Shown piece by piece: positions 56,444 to 64,000 of a stretch of DNA of 64,000 nucleotides. The notes beneath the pieces were generated by a model. The model was given only the letters and a program-made list of their open reading frames with translations, ran no database searches and was not told the origin of the DNA. Both the position numbers and the translations under genes were made by a program. This stretch comes from Planctomycetota bacterium (GTDB lineage Bacteria > Planctomycetota > UBA1135 > JADKAF01), in the NCBI GenBank assembly GCA_016793245.1, contig JAEUHW010000353.1:1-64000 (forward strand), in the 5' to 3' direction. Within the stretch, counting starts at the first letter, position 1. Every line of letters starts with the position of its first letter.

Positions 56444-56893
56444 CCCTCCGGGCTTCGCGCGGCCTCGCCGCTGAGAACGCTGGATGCCACGGCTGACGCG
56501 GTCGTGAGCGGAGTCCTTGGACCTCGGGCCGGGAACTCGACGCAAGCGCATCGACGTGCCCGGCCCAAGTGAGCTCGCGCGTTCCGCGCCCTCCTCGCCG
56601 TCCGCGCGGGCGCTCGCCTCGTGGCTCGCTCTCGACGTCCGCGTTCGATCCGGGCTGCGCCCGCCTCGTGCGCGCCCCTCGGCGGCGGCGGGCGAGAGGC
56701 GCGAGAAAGGCGGCGCTGCGCCGCGTCGGAGTCCTCGGCGGTCGCCGGCCCCGCTCGCGGATCGTCGCAGCGCCTCGCTTCGCGCGCCTTTCGCTCCGCT
56801 GCGCTCGACGTTCGCGTCCGATCCGCGCTAGGCTCTCCATCCGGTCCCTGGTCCCGCGGAGCCGGGTTGGTTCTTGCGGAAGGAGTTCGTGCG
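56444..56893. other. 450-bp stretch without a recognisable gene
   Basis: No ORF here has credible protein character. I note an imperfect direct repeat, CTCGACGTCCGCGTTCGATC near 56632 and CTCGACGTTCGCGTCCGATC near 56804, and a ribosome site AAGGAG for the next gene at its end. Confidence 0.5.
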
Positions 56894-57622
56894 ATGACGC
56901 TCGTGCGCACGCTGATGGCGCTGCTCTTGCTCTGCGGCCTCTCGTTCGGTCAGGAAGAGGAGGCGAAGAAGGACGACCTGCCGGAGGTGAAGCAGGCGTG
57001 CGAAGCGCTCGACAAGGCGTACAAGGACAAGGACGACGATGCGGCGAAGAGCGGCATGCGCGCCCTCGTCGATCGCATGCCGAACGCCGGTCCGAAGGAC
57101 CAGAAGAAGATGCTCGGAGCGTTCGCGCGCGCCTACGATCAGCGCCGCGACGACAAGGGGCTCTACGTCGGGGCGACCGTCGCGCTGGGCGCCTGCGGCG
57201 CGCCGGCGGCGGCGACGCTGCAAGCTGCCTTCGCGCACAAGGCGTTCAAGAAGGACCCCGAGATGCTCCGGCTGATCGCGGTCGAGATCGGGCGCACCCT
57301 CGACGAGAAGTCCGTGTCCTTCCTCGTCGATCTCCTCGACTTCAAGTTCTTCGAGGTCACCGCGGGCGCCGCCGAAGGGATGTCGTTCTTCCACTCGGCG
57401 CCGCTGAAGACGCGGAAGCTCCTCGTCGGTCCGCTCGTGAAGGCCCTGGAGTCCGCCTCGAACGACGCGCTGGACTTGCAGAACGTGCTGGCGAAGGAGC
57501 GCTACGGCATCATCGGCTCGCCGATCATCGACGCGCTCCAGAAGCTGAGCGGACAGAACCTGCGCCAGCCGCTCGAGTGGACCAAGTGGTGGAACGACAA
57601 CAAGAAGGCCACCGACTGGTGA
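56894..57622 (+). CDS. Exported HEAT-like repeat protein
   Basis: A 242-residue protein with signal LVRTLMALLLLCGLSFG and a Lys/Asp-rich helical body resembling HEAT/armadillo repeats (VKQACEALDKAYKDKDDDAA, LIAVEIGRTLDEKSVSFLVD). The ending LEWTKWWNDNKKATDW is similar to ends of planctomycete HEAT proteins I know as hypothetical. AAGGAG precedes ATG 56894. Its stop overlaps the next start (TGATG), so both are translated from one mRNA. Confidence 0.68.
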   Translation: MTLVRTLMALLLLCGLSFGQEEEAKKDDLPEVKQACEALDKAYKDKDDDAAKSGMRALVDRMPNAGPKDQKKMLGAFARAYDQRRDDKGLYVGATVALGACGAPAAATLQAAFAHKAFKKDPEMLRLIAVEIGRTLDEKSVSFLVDLLDFKFFEVTAGAAEGMSFFHSAPLKTRKLLVGPLVKALESASNDALDLQNVLAKERYGIIGSPIIDALQKLSGQNLRQPLEWTKWWNDNKKATDW

Positions 57623-58329
57623 TGCGATCCTCCGCGGTCCACGCGGCGCTCTGCGCCGCGCTCGTGCTCCCGGCCTGCGGTCCGCGCGAGCCAGCGACCC
57701 AAGGTTCCGGCCCGGTGGTCGAGCGCCCGCGCGAGCGGCTCGAAGTGCTCGTCGGACGGCGCGGGCCGATCGTGTTCCTCGCGTTCCCCAAGGCCTGGGG
57801 CGCGGGTTACGACGAGGCGGCGCTCGCCGAGCGAGCGCGCGCTCTGGGGGTTCCGACGCCGCATGCGGTCTACGAGATCGTCGCCGTGCACACGGGACTG
57901 AGCGCGGATGGCGCGGAGGCCTTGGCGTTCGATCCGCGAACGGTGGAGCTCGTGCTGACGCGGCGCGAAGACATCGTGGCGCGGGGGCGCGCGCTGGCCT
58001 CGCTCGAACGCACCGCGGCGAGTTCCTCTTCGGCGCCGCTCTGGACGGCCTGGAGCGGACCGCTCGGCGGCCTGCCACCGGAGTCCGTCGGGCGCTGGAC
58101 CTATTTGCTCGATGCGCCGACTCGGCCGGAAGGCCGCGACGGCGCGCCCGTCGAGGGGCGCCTCGAGTGGTCCGGCGAAGGGGCGCCCGAGCCGGTCTTC
58201 CTCGGCGTCTGGCGCGTCGAGGAGAGCGCTTTCCTTCGTCATCTGCGCATGCCGAGCAGCGAGCTGCTGCGCGTGGCCGAGATCAAGCACGCCTTCCGCG
58301 GTGACGCGCGCGCGACGCGCCGAGGCTGA
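57622..58329 (+). CDS. Lipoprotein of unknown function
   Basis: A 235-residue lipoprotein (AALCAALVLPAC lipobox) translationally coupled to the HEAT-like gene. The body has VFLAFPKAWGAGYDEAALAE and FLGVWRVEESAFLRHLRMPS but no motif I can name. Envelope-located by its signal. Confidence 0.6.
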   Translation: MRSSAVHAALCAALVLPACGPREPATQGSGPVVERPRERLEVLVGRRGPIVFLAFPKAWGAGYDEAALAERARALGVPTPHAVYEIVAVHTGLSADGAEALAFDPRTVELVLTRREDIVARGRALASLERTAASSSSAPLWTAWSGPLGGLPPESVGRWTYLLDAPTRPEGRDGAPVEGRLEWSGEGAPEPVFLGVWRVEESAFLRHLRMPSSELLRVAEIKHAFRGDARATRRG

Positions 58330-58365
58330 AGCGCGTCACCCGAGAGCTCTTCACTCCGTGCACGA

Positions 58366-59844
58366 ATGAACGAAGTCGCTGCTCCTCCTCCGCGCTCGCC
58401 GCGCTTCTCTGCGCTGGCGTCGGGACTCGCCCTGGGCTTCGTCTCCGCCACGGCGATCGCGCTCGCCGGCGTTGCGGCCTGGAGCGCCGGTCTGCCTTGG
58501 TTCGGCGCGGGAGAATCGCCGGCGCTGCGCGATCTGCGCCGACGCCTCGAGGAGCAGGAGCGGCGCTCGGCCACCCCGACGGCGCCGGCCACGGTGGCTC
58601 CGCCGAGCGCGGAGGTCTCCGCCGAGCAGCGGATCGCGGCCGGTGTCTACGAGGCGGAGCGCCAGCGCGCCGAGCGCGCGGAGCGCGCCGCGGATGAAGC
58701 GCGAGCCGCCGTCCTGGAATTGCGCGAGGATCTCGCGCGGGCGAAGGCGCAGCTCGAGGATCTACAGAGCGAGATCGACGAGCACGTCGTGGCCCGCGCG
58801 AAGCTCGAGTCCGCTCATGGCGCGCTGCTCGAGCGCGCCGTCGCCGCGGAGATGCGCGAGCGCGAGCTCGGTGGTCGAACGGGCGCGGACGAGCGCCTCT
58901 CGCCGGCTCCGCAAGTCGAGACACTGCTCGGCTCCTCCTCCTTCATGGAGGAGATCGCGAAGAACCTGCCGCCCGATCTGCTCGGGCCTCCTCCGAGCGC
59001 GCCGCCCGCGGCGGCAGAGCCGAGCGCGGATCGGCGCGCGGCCGAGGAGCGCGCCACGGCGGAGGCCGCTGCACTCGCCGCGAAGCGCGGCTCGATCGAA
59101 GAGCTCCGCGCGCAGGCCAATCGGCTGCTCGAGATGGACGGCTACGGTGAGATGCAGCTCGTGCGCGTCGGCTCCGTCGCGGACGGCGCGCTCTGCGACG
59201 TGGCGCTGCGCGAGGTCGGGCCTCTCGGCGAGACGCGGCGCTTCCTGGCGGCGAAGGAGCTCCGCTTCGAGGCCTTCCCCGGTCTGCGCTCGCTGCGCGT
59301 GCATCTGCGGGACGGCTACGAGCAACAGGGCTCCGGGGCGAGCGAGCCCTTCGCGCAGGGCGCGAGCGAGGTCACTTTCGCCGACGTCCGCATCGACGAT
59401 TGGAAGGCGCTGCTCTTCGCGCCCGGGCTCTGGCACGAGACCGGCGCACAGCGGAGCGGAGCGGTGGACGAGCGCTATCCTCCCGCTCCCACGCTCGCGA
59501 AGCTGAACGAGCTCTTCGCGCGGGCGAAAGGCGCACGGCGCTTCGTGCTTCGGCGTCTCGACGAAGTGCAGAGCGGCCCTCTCTGGCGCGGCATCGAGCT
59601 GCACCAGCTCGAAGTCGGCGGGGGGGGCTTGCAGGTGATCTACGAAGCCGAGTCCGCGGAGCTCTGGTGGGATCCCGTTCAGAAGAGCGCGGAGCTCCGG
59701 CTCGAGCACGGCTTCCAGCGCCGCGGCACGCAGCGCATCCCGTTCTTCGAGAAGCGCGCGCGCGTCTATCTCGGCTTCGAGGACGAGCAAGGCTGGGACG
59801 CCGCGGTCATCCCGTTCCAGATCGTGGCCCCCTCCGCGCGATGA
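58366..59844 (+). CDS. Membrane-anchored coiled-coil protein
   Basis: A 492-residue protein with one N-terminal membrane helix (ALASGLALGFVSATAIALAG), a long coiled-coil stretch (about residues 80-170, ERQRAERAERAADEARAAVL and RAKAQLEDLQSEIDEHVVA) and a C-terminal beta-rich domain (WRGIELHQLEVGGGGLQVIY). It looks like an envelope spacer or scaffold protein. Third in a row with the HEAT-like and lipoprotein genes, ending 7 bp before xseA. Confidence 0.62.
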   Translation: MNEVAAPPPRSPRFSALASGLALGFVSATAIALAGVAAWSAGLPWFGAGESPALRDLRRRLEEQERRSATPTAPATVAPPSAEVSAEQRIAAGVYEAERQRAERAERAADEARAAVLELREDLARAKAQLEDLQSEIDEHVVARAKLESAHGALLERAVAAEMRERELGGRTGADERLSPAPQVETLLGSSSFMEEIAKNLPPDLLGPPPSAPPAAAEPSADRRAAEERATAEAAALAAKRGSIEELRAQANRLLEMDGYGEMQLVRVGSVADGALCDVALREVGPLGETRRFLAAKELRFEAFPGLRSLRVHLRDGYEQQGSGASEPFAQGASEVTFADVRIDDWKALLFAPGLWHETGAQRSGAVDERYPPAPTLAKLNELFARAKGARRFVLRRLDEVQSGPLWRGIELHQLEVGGGGLQVIYEAESAELWWDPVQKSAELRLEHGFQRRGTQRIPFFEKRARVYLGFEDEQGWDAAVIPFQIVAPSAR

Positions 59845-59851
59845 GCCCGCG

Positions 59852-61291
59852 ATGAACGCGAGCGGAGGCTGGAGCGGAGGCTGGTCGCGTCGCCCTGCGG
59901 CCGGGCGCGCGAACGACGATGGCGTGGAGTCGGTCTCCCAGCTCACCGGACGACTGCGCCACGATCTCGCGCAGCGCTTCGCGCACGTCGGCGTGCGCGG
60001 CGAGATCGGCGAGTGGACCCGCGCGGCGTCCGGACACGTCTATCTCTCGCTGAAGGACGCGACGGCGCGGCTCTCCGCGGTGATCTGGCGTTCGGCGGCG
60101 GCGCGACTCGCACCTCGCGATCTCGCCGTGGGCAGCGAGGTCATCGCGCACGGTCGCATCGACGTCTACGCGCCGCGCGGCACCTATGCGCTGCAGATCG
60201 AGCGCCTCGCCGTCGCGGGGCGCGGCGATCTGCACGCGCGCTTCGAGCAGCTGAAGGCGACCTTGCGCGCGCGCGGCTGGTTCGATCCGGAGCGCAAGCG
60301 CGCGCTGCCGCGCATCCCGCGCGCGATCGGCGTCGTGACCTCGCCGGGCGGCGCGGCGTTGCACGACTTCTTGGAGACCTTGCTCGGGCGCTTCCCCTCG
60401 GTCGCCGTCGCGATCCAACCGGCGCGGGTGCAGGGCGAAGGCGCGGCGGCGGAGATCGCCGAAGCCGTGCGCGCCCTCGATCGCCGCGGTGGCTTCGATG
60501 TGATCGTGGTCACGCGCGGCGGCGGCAGCCTCGAGGACCTCTGGGCCTTCAACGAGGAAGTCGTCGCGCGGGCGATCTTCGAATGCTCGGTGCCGGTCGT
60601 GAGCGGCGTCGGGCACGAGACCGACATCACCATCGCCGATCTGGTCGCCGACGTGCGGGCGAAGACGCCGACCGAAGCCGCCGTGCTCGTCGCTCCGCGT
60701 CGCGCGGATCTGCTCGCCGAGTTGGAGCGCTTGCACACGCGCGCGCTGCGAGCCGTTCGCCAGCGGCTGGAACGCGCGCAGCGCGAAGTCGAAGCACTCG
60801 CGGCAGGTCGCGCGCTCGGAAGACCGGAGCTCGAGATCGAGCGCTGGCGCCGCGAGCTCTCGATGCTCGCGGTGCGCGGTGCGCGCGCGATGCGAGCGCG
60901 CGTCGCGCGCGGCGCGCAGGAGACCGCGGCGCTCGAACAGCGCTTGCGCGCCGCCGCGCCGCGCCGTCGGCTCGACGACGATGCGCAGCGCCTCGCGGAG
61001 GGCGAACGGCGCCTGCAGCGCGCGATCCGCTCGCGCTGCGCGCGCGCCGAAGAGGACCTCGCGAGGATCGCGGGGCTCTTGGAGGCGCATTCGCCGGTGC
61101 AGATCCTCGCGCGGGGGTTCTCCGTCGCGGTTCGCGCGGGCGAGCGGCAACCGCTAACATCCGCCGCCGGGCTCGCGGTCGGGGAGCTGCTGGAGACGGC
61201 GTTCCTCGATGGTCGCGCGCTGAGTCGCATCGAGAAGCTCGAGCGACAGGATTCGCTCGCGGGCGATCCGGGATCGTCGCCGAGAGGCTGA
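59852..61291 (+). CDS. xseA: Exodeoxyribonuclease VII large subunit
   Basis: The catalytic subunit of exonuclease VII, which degrades single-stranded DNA from both ends. The OB-fold N-terminus has VSQLTGRLRHDL, GEIGEWTRAASGHVYLSLKD; the catalytic core has RAIGVVTSPGGAALHDFLET, VVTRGGGSLEDLWAFNEE and SGVGHETDITIADLVAD, followed by a long coiled coil typical of XseA. 479 residues, as expected. The ATG at 59852 gives about 25 extra Gly/Ala/Arg-rich residues. The stop codon lies inside repeat copy D, which contributes the last codons. Confidence 0.93.
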   Translation: MNASGGWSGGWSRRPAAGRANDDGVESVSQLTGRLRHDLAQRFAHVGVRGEIGEWTRAASGHVYLSLKDATARLSAVIWRSAAARLAPRDLAVGSEVIAHGRIDVYAPRGTYALQIERLAVAGRGDLHARFEQLKATLRARGWFDPERKRALPRIPRAIGVVTSPGGAALHDFLETLLGRFPSVAVAIQPARVQGEGAAAEIAEAVRALDRRGGFDVIVVTRGGGSLEDLWAFNEEVVARAIFECSVPVVSGVGHETDITIADLVADVRAKTPTEAAVLVAPRRADLLAELERLHTRALRAVRQRLERAQREVEALAAGRALGRPELEIERWRRELSMLAVRGARAMRARVARGAQETAALEQRLRAAAPRRRLDDDAQRLAEGERRLQRAIRSRCARAEEDLARIAGLLEAHSPVQILARGFSVAVRAGERQPLTSAAGLAVGELLETAFLDGRALSRIEKLERQDSLAGDPGSSPRG

Positions 61292-61458
61292 GCAGAGATC
61301 GATGCTTCAGCCTCTCGGATTCTTGTTGGCGCAGCGCCTGACGGCGCTGCGGAGATGCTTGTTGGTGCAGCGCCTGACGGCGCTGCAGGGATGCTTGTTG
61401 GCGCAGCGCCTGACGGCGCTGCTGCCCGTTCGTGAGCAGTGCTTGCTCACTCTCTGAG
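61282..61458 (+). repeat. Modular stop-codon hairpin repeat, copy D
   Basis: Begins GAGAGGCTGAGCAGAG, its TGA being the xseA stop codon, and ends at CTCTCTGAG. It has a leading hairpin (GAGAGGCTGA with TCAGCCTCTC), three TGAC-loop hairpins at exactly 36-bp spacing (61331, 61367, 61403) and a closing hairpin GTGAGCA/TGCTCAC. It separates xseA from xseB within an apparent operon, so it cannot be a complete terminator unless xseB has its own promoter. Confidence 0.87.
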
Positions 61459-61476
61459 TCGCGCATCGGAGCACGC

Positions 61477-61842
61477 ATGACCGCACGCCGTCGCAAGGAG
61501 AAGGAAGGCCCATCGTTCGAGGATCAGCTCGCGGAGCTGCAGCGCATCGTCGCCGCCCTCGAGGACGGTGATCTGCCGCTGCTCGAATCGATCGAGCAAT
61601 ACCGCGCGGGCATCGGTGCGCTGAAGCGCTGTCGCGAGCTGCTCGACGTGGCGCGCGGCACGGTGGAGATGCTGAGTCGCGAAGGGGCCGAGACGAGCGT
61701 CGGTGGGGCGGCGGGCGATGCGACCGCGCGCGGTGGCGACGCAGACGAGGAAGCCGCCAGCGACGACGAGCACACGGCTGACGAAGACACCGCCGACGAA
61801 GGCACCGCCGACGAGGACGACGCGCGGGGGGCGCGCCGATGA
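61477..61842 (+). CDS. xseB: Exodeoxyribonuclease VII small subunit
   Basis: A 121-residue XseB. The conserved core is [20 protein letters not shown] followed by [19 protein letters not shown]; it oligomerises on the XseA coiled coil. The last 50 residues are an acidic low-complexity tail with a TADE(D/G) repeat, absent from typical XseB. ATG 61477 is the first start after repeat D; a GTG at 61432 lies inside the repeat. The stop overlaps ispA (ATGA). Confidence 0.88.
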   Translation: MTARRRKEKEGPSFEDQLAELQRIVAALEDGDLPLLESIEQYRAGIGALKRCRELLDVARGTVEMLSREGAETSVGGAAGDATARGGDADEEAASDDEHTADEDTADEGTADEDDARGARR

Positions 61843-62729
61843 GCGCCTTCGCGGAAGTGCTGCGCGCATGGAAGCCGCGCCTCGAGACCTGGCTCGACGA
61901 AGTCCTGCCGAAGGAGAGCACCGAGCCGACGCGCCTGCACGAGGCCATGCGCTACAGCGTCTTCGGCGGTGGCAAGCGCTTGCGCGGGGTCTTGGTCGTG
62001 CTGGCCGCGCAGGTCTTCGACGCCGCTCCCGAGGTCGCGCGCGAGCCCGCCTGCGCGGTCGAGCTCGTGCACACCTACAGCCTGATGCACGACGATCTGC
62101 CGTGCATGGACGACGACGACCTGCGCCGCGGGCGTCCGACCGCGCACAAGGTCTACGGCGAGGCGCTCGCCTTGCTCGCGGGCGATGCTCTGCTCACGCG
62201 CGGCCTGGCGTTGCTCGGCGAAGCGCGACGCGCGGAGGCGATCGGCGCCATGTTGCGGGAGCTCGGTCTCGCCGCCGGCTCCGTGGGCATGGTCGGCGGT
62301 CAAGTGCTCGACCTCGAGAGCGAAGGGCGGCCGATCGATCGCGACGCGCACGCGCTGCTCCGGCGGATCCACCTCGGCAAGACCGCGGCGATGATCCGCG
62401 CGTCCGCGGCGCTCGGGGCGCTGGTCGGGGGTGCGGACGCCAACTCGGTCGCGGCCTTGCGGACCTTCGGGGAGCACGTCGGGCTCGCGTTCCAGATCGC
62501 CGACGACGTCCTCGACGAAACGGGCACGGCCGCCGAGCTGGGCAAGACGCCGGGCAAGGACCGCGACCAGGGCAAGCTGACCTACGTCGCGGCCCTGGGG
62601 CTCGAGGGCGCGCGTCTCGCGGCGCGCGAAGAAGCCGAACGCGCGATCGCCGCATTGAAGCCGTTGCGCGCCGGTTCTACGGATCTGCTCGCTCAGCTCG
62701 CGCGCTTCGCGGTGGAACGTACGAGCTGA
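61839..62729 (+). CDS. ispA: Polyprenyl (farnesyl/geranyl) diphosphate synthase
   Basis: A 296-residue all-trans prenyltransferase condensing IPP with allylic diphosphates. First Asp-rich motif [20 protein letters not shown], second [11 protein letters not shown], with [15 protein letters not shown] upstream. The residues before the first motif (YSLMHDD) fit a farnesyl-class short-chain enzyme. Coupled to xseB by a four-base overlap and followed by dxs, the same order as in E. coli (xseB-ispA-dxs). Confidence 0.92.
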   Translation: MSAFAEVLRAWKPRLETWLDEVLPKESTEPTRLHEAMRYSVFGGGKRLRGVLVVLAAQVFDAAPEVAREPACAVELVHTYSLMHDDLPCMDDDDLRRGRPTAHKVYGEALALLAGDALLTRGLALLGEARRAEAIGAMLRELGLAAGSVGMVGGQVLDLESEGRPIDRDAHALLRRIHLGKTAAMIRASAALGALVGGADANSVAALRTFGEHVGLAFQIADDVLDETGTAAELGKTPGKDRDQGKLTYVAALGLEGARLAAREEAERAIAALKPLRAGSTDLLAQLARFAVERTS

Positions 62730-62894
62730 GATTCGAGCCGCGCCGTCCGGTCGCACCGGAGGTGAGGCTTTTCCGCGGGAAGGGCCCGAGGGCTTCGGGT
62801 AAGCTCCTCCGCTCGCCAAGCCGGCCGGACCCCCGCGCCGGCCTCGCTCCCGATCCCCAGCAGCGCGACCCGCCCGGCGAGGGCAGGACCCGAT

Positions 62895-64000
62895 GACCGA
62901 ACCCGTGGCCGCGGCACACGATCCGAGATCCAAGCACTCCGTCTCCGGCGCCCCTGCGATGGGGAACCTCCTCGCGCGCGTCGGCGGTCCCGAGGACGTG
63001 CGTGCGCTGGATAAGCGCGAGCTCCCCGTGCTGTGCGCCGAAGTGCGCCAGTTCATCCTCGATACGGTGCTGAAGACCGGGGGCCACCTGGGCTCGAACC
63101 TCGGCATCGTCGAGACCACGGTGGCGCTGCATTACTGCTTCGACTTCTTGCGCGATCGCCTGGTCTTCGATGTGAGCCACCAGGTCTATCCGCACAAGAT
63201 CCTGACGGGGCGCGGCGCCCAGCTGCACACGATCCGTCAGACCGACGGGATCTCGGGCTTCTGTCACATCGACGAGTCGCCGTACGACATGTTCACCGCG
63301 GGGCATGCGGGTACGGCGATCTCCTCCGCGCTCGGCCTGCGCTGCGGCTTCGATCACGCTCCGGCGCCGAAGCCCGCGCGCACGCCCGAAGAGGAAGGCT
63401 CGCCCTGGGTCGTGTCGCTCGTCGGCGACGCGGGACTCGGCGCGGGCGTCGCCTTCGAGGGCCTGAATCACGCGGGCGACCTCGACAAGTCGCGCTACAT
63501 GGTCGTGCTGAACGACAACGAGTGGTCGATCTCGAAGTCGGTCGGCGCGCTGGCGAAGTATCTCTCGCGCATCCGCACCTCGCCGCTCGTCCACGGCGCG
63601 ACGAAGAAGATCGAGGACCTGATCGCCGCGATCCCGATGATCGGCGGCAAGGTCGTCGGCAAGGCGCACGAGCTCGGCAACGTGCTGCGCCACCTCGCCG
63701 TGCCCGGGCACATCTTCGAAGAGCTCGGCATCACCTATGTCGGGCCGATCGATGGCCACGACGTGGTGGGGCTCGTCGATACGCTGCAGCGCTTGAAGAA
63801 GCTGGACGGCGTCGTCCTCCTGCACCTCCTCACGCAGAAGGGCAAGGGCTACGACGCGGCGAAGAACGATCCCGAGCGCGGTCACGCGGCGAAGCCCACG
63901 GCGAAGCCTTCGAAGGAGACGCACAAGATCGAGGTGCGCACGGATCAGAACGGCACGCACGCCGTCCCGCGCAAGTCGATCTCCTTCACGCAGTCGTTCG
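62895..64000 (+). CDS. dxs: 1-deoxy-D-xylulose-5-phosphate synthase, 3' end outside the window
   Basis: Thiamine-diphosphate enzyme joining pyruvate and glyceraldehyde 3-phosphate, first step of the MEP isoprenoid pathway. Visible are GGHLGSNLGIVETTVALHYC, FDVSHQVYPHKILTGR, GFCHIDESPYDMFTAGHAGT, the ThDP/Mg motif GDAGLGAGVAFEGLNHAG (GDA where most DXS have GDG) and ITYVGPIDGHDV. The transketolase second half continues beyond base 64000. ATG 62895 used. The 165 bp between ispA and dxs contain no gene; ispA and dxs may still be co-transcribed. Confidence 0.9.

Noticed and set aside
56569-57621. 586-residue frame ending at 58329 as one gene
   Set aside because: Its first 350 codons are a shadow of the HEAT-like gene; a lipoprotein signal starts at ATG 57622.
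61432-61476. GTG 61432 as start of xseB
   Set aside because: It is within repeat copy D; the conserved XseB N-terminus fits ATG 61477.

Overview
The window is a stretch of very GC-rich bacterial chromosome, tightly packed with genes on both strands. It fits a planctomycete-like diderm. The signs are an ECF sigma factor paired with a Pkn-type Ser/Thr kinase carrying TPRs, a large DUF1573-type export protein next to a multiheme cytochrome, secreted beta-propeller and PEGA/carboxypeptidase-regulatory proteins, an unusual elongation factor P, and LPS genes (lpxH, gmhB). The taxonomic call is inference from gene content; there is no rRNA to confirm it.

Layout. 1-3.6 kb: a Y-family polymerase running off the left edge, a PAS/HATPase protein with a receiver-like partner, and an HD hydrolase. 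3.7-9.1 kb: a secreted propeller convergent with a three-gene hydrolase cassette (YtcJ-like amidohydrolase, YcaC-like cysteine hydrolase, chloroperoxidase-like hydrolase). 9.2-14.3 kb: kinase and ECF sigma pair, an alpha/beta hydrolase, then a gene-remnant and palindrome island. 14.3-17 kb: rsmE and a triple-FKBP protein. 17-21.6 kb: a stop/start-overlapped nudix-glcD-glcE-glcF operon for 2-hydroxyacid oxidation. 21.6-28 kb: a lipoprotein, an orphan mntA antitoxin with a hepT stub, ygfZ, gmhB and a PEGA lipoprotein. 28-33 kb: LOG-family protein, GT-C glycosyltransferase, efp and rpoN. 33-41 kb: a GspF-like protein, sensory/scaffold proteins, an NtrC-type regulator, lpxH and cmk. 41-52.5 kb: rpsA, secreted proteins, the cytochrome/DUF1573 pair, glyA and eboE. 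52.6-56.4 kb: tRNA-Glu, a Xer-type recombinase and a pabB/pabC-like pair. 56.9-64 kb: envelope proteins, then xseA, xseB, ispA and dxs (cut by the right edge).

The most distinctive signal is not a gene. A modular family of hairpin repeats occurs at six loci (9.1, 22.2, 30.4, 44.4, 50.3 and 61.3 kb). Every copy sits directly downstream of a stop codon, in the sense orientation of the gene it follows. Four copies are well preserved and begin in the stop-codon sequence itself. Each full copy has a leading hairpin, one or more hairpins with a TGAC loop (period 36 where tandem), a closing hairpin and imperfect terminal inverted repeats. Stem bases co-vary between copies. It looks like a REP/MITE-type element family or a 3'-end RNA structure, and I do not recognise it as a described family.

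Other oddities are a cytidylate kinase with no usable start codon in the reading frame it shares with lpxH, an EF-P with Asn in place of the usual Lys at the loop tip, a perfect 30-bp tandem repeat inside dinB, and two divergent gene pairs whose start codons share one CATG.
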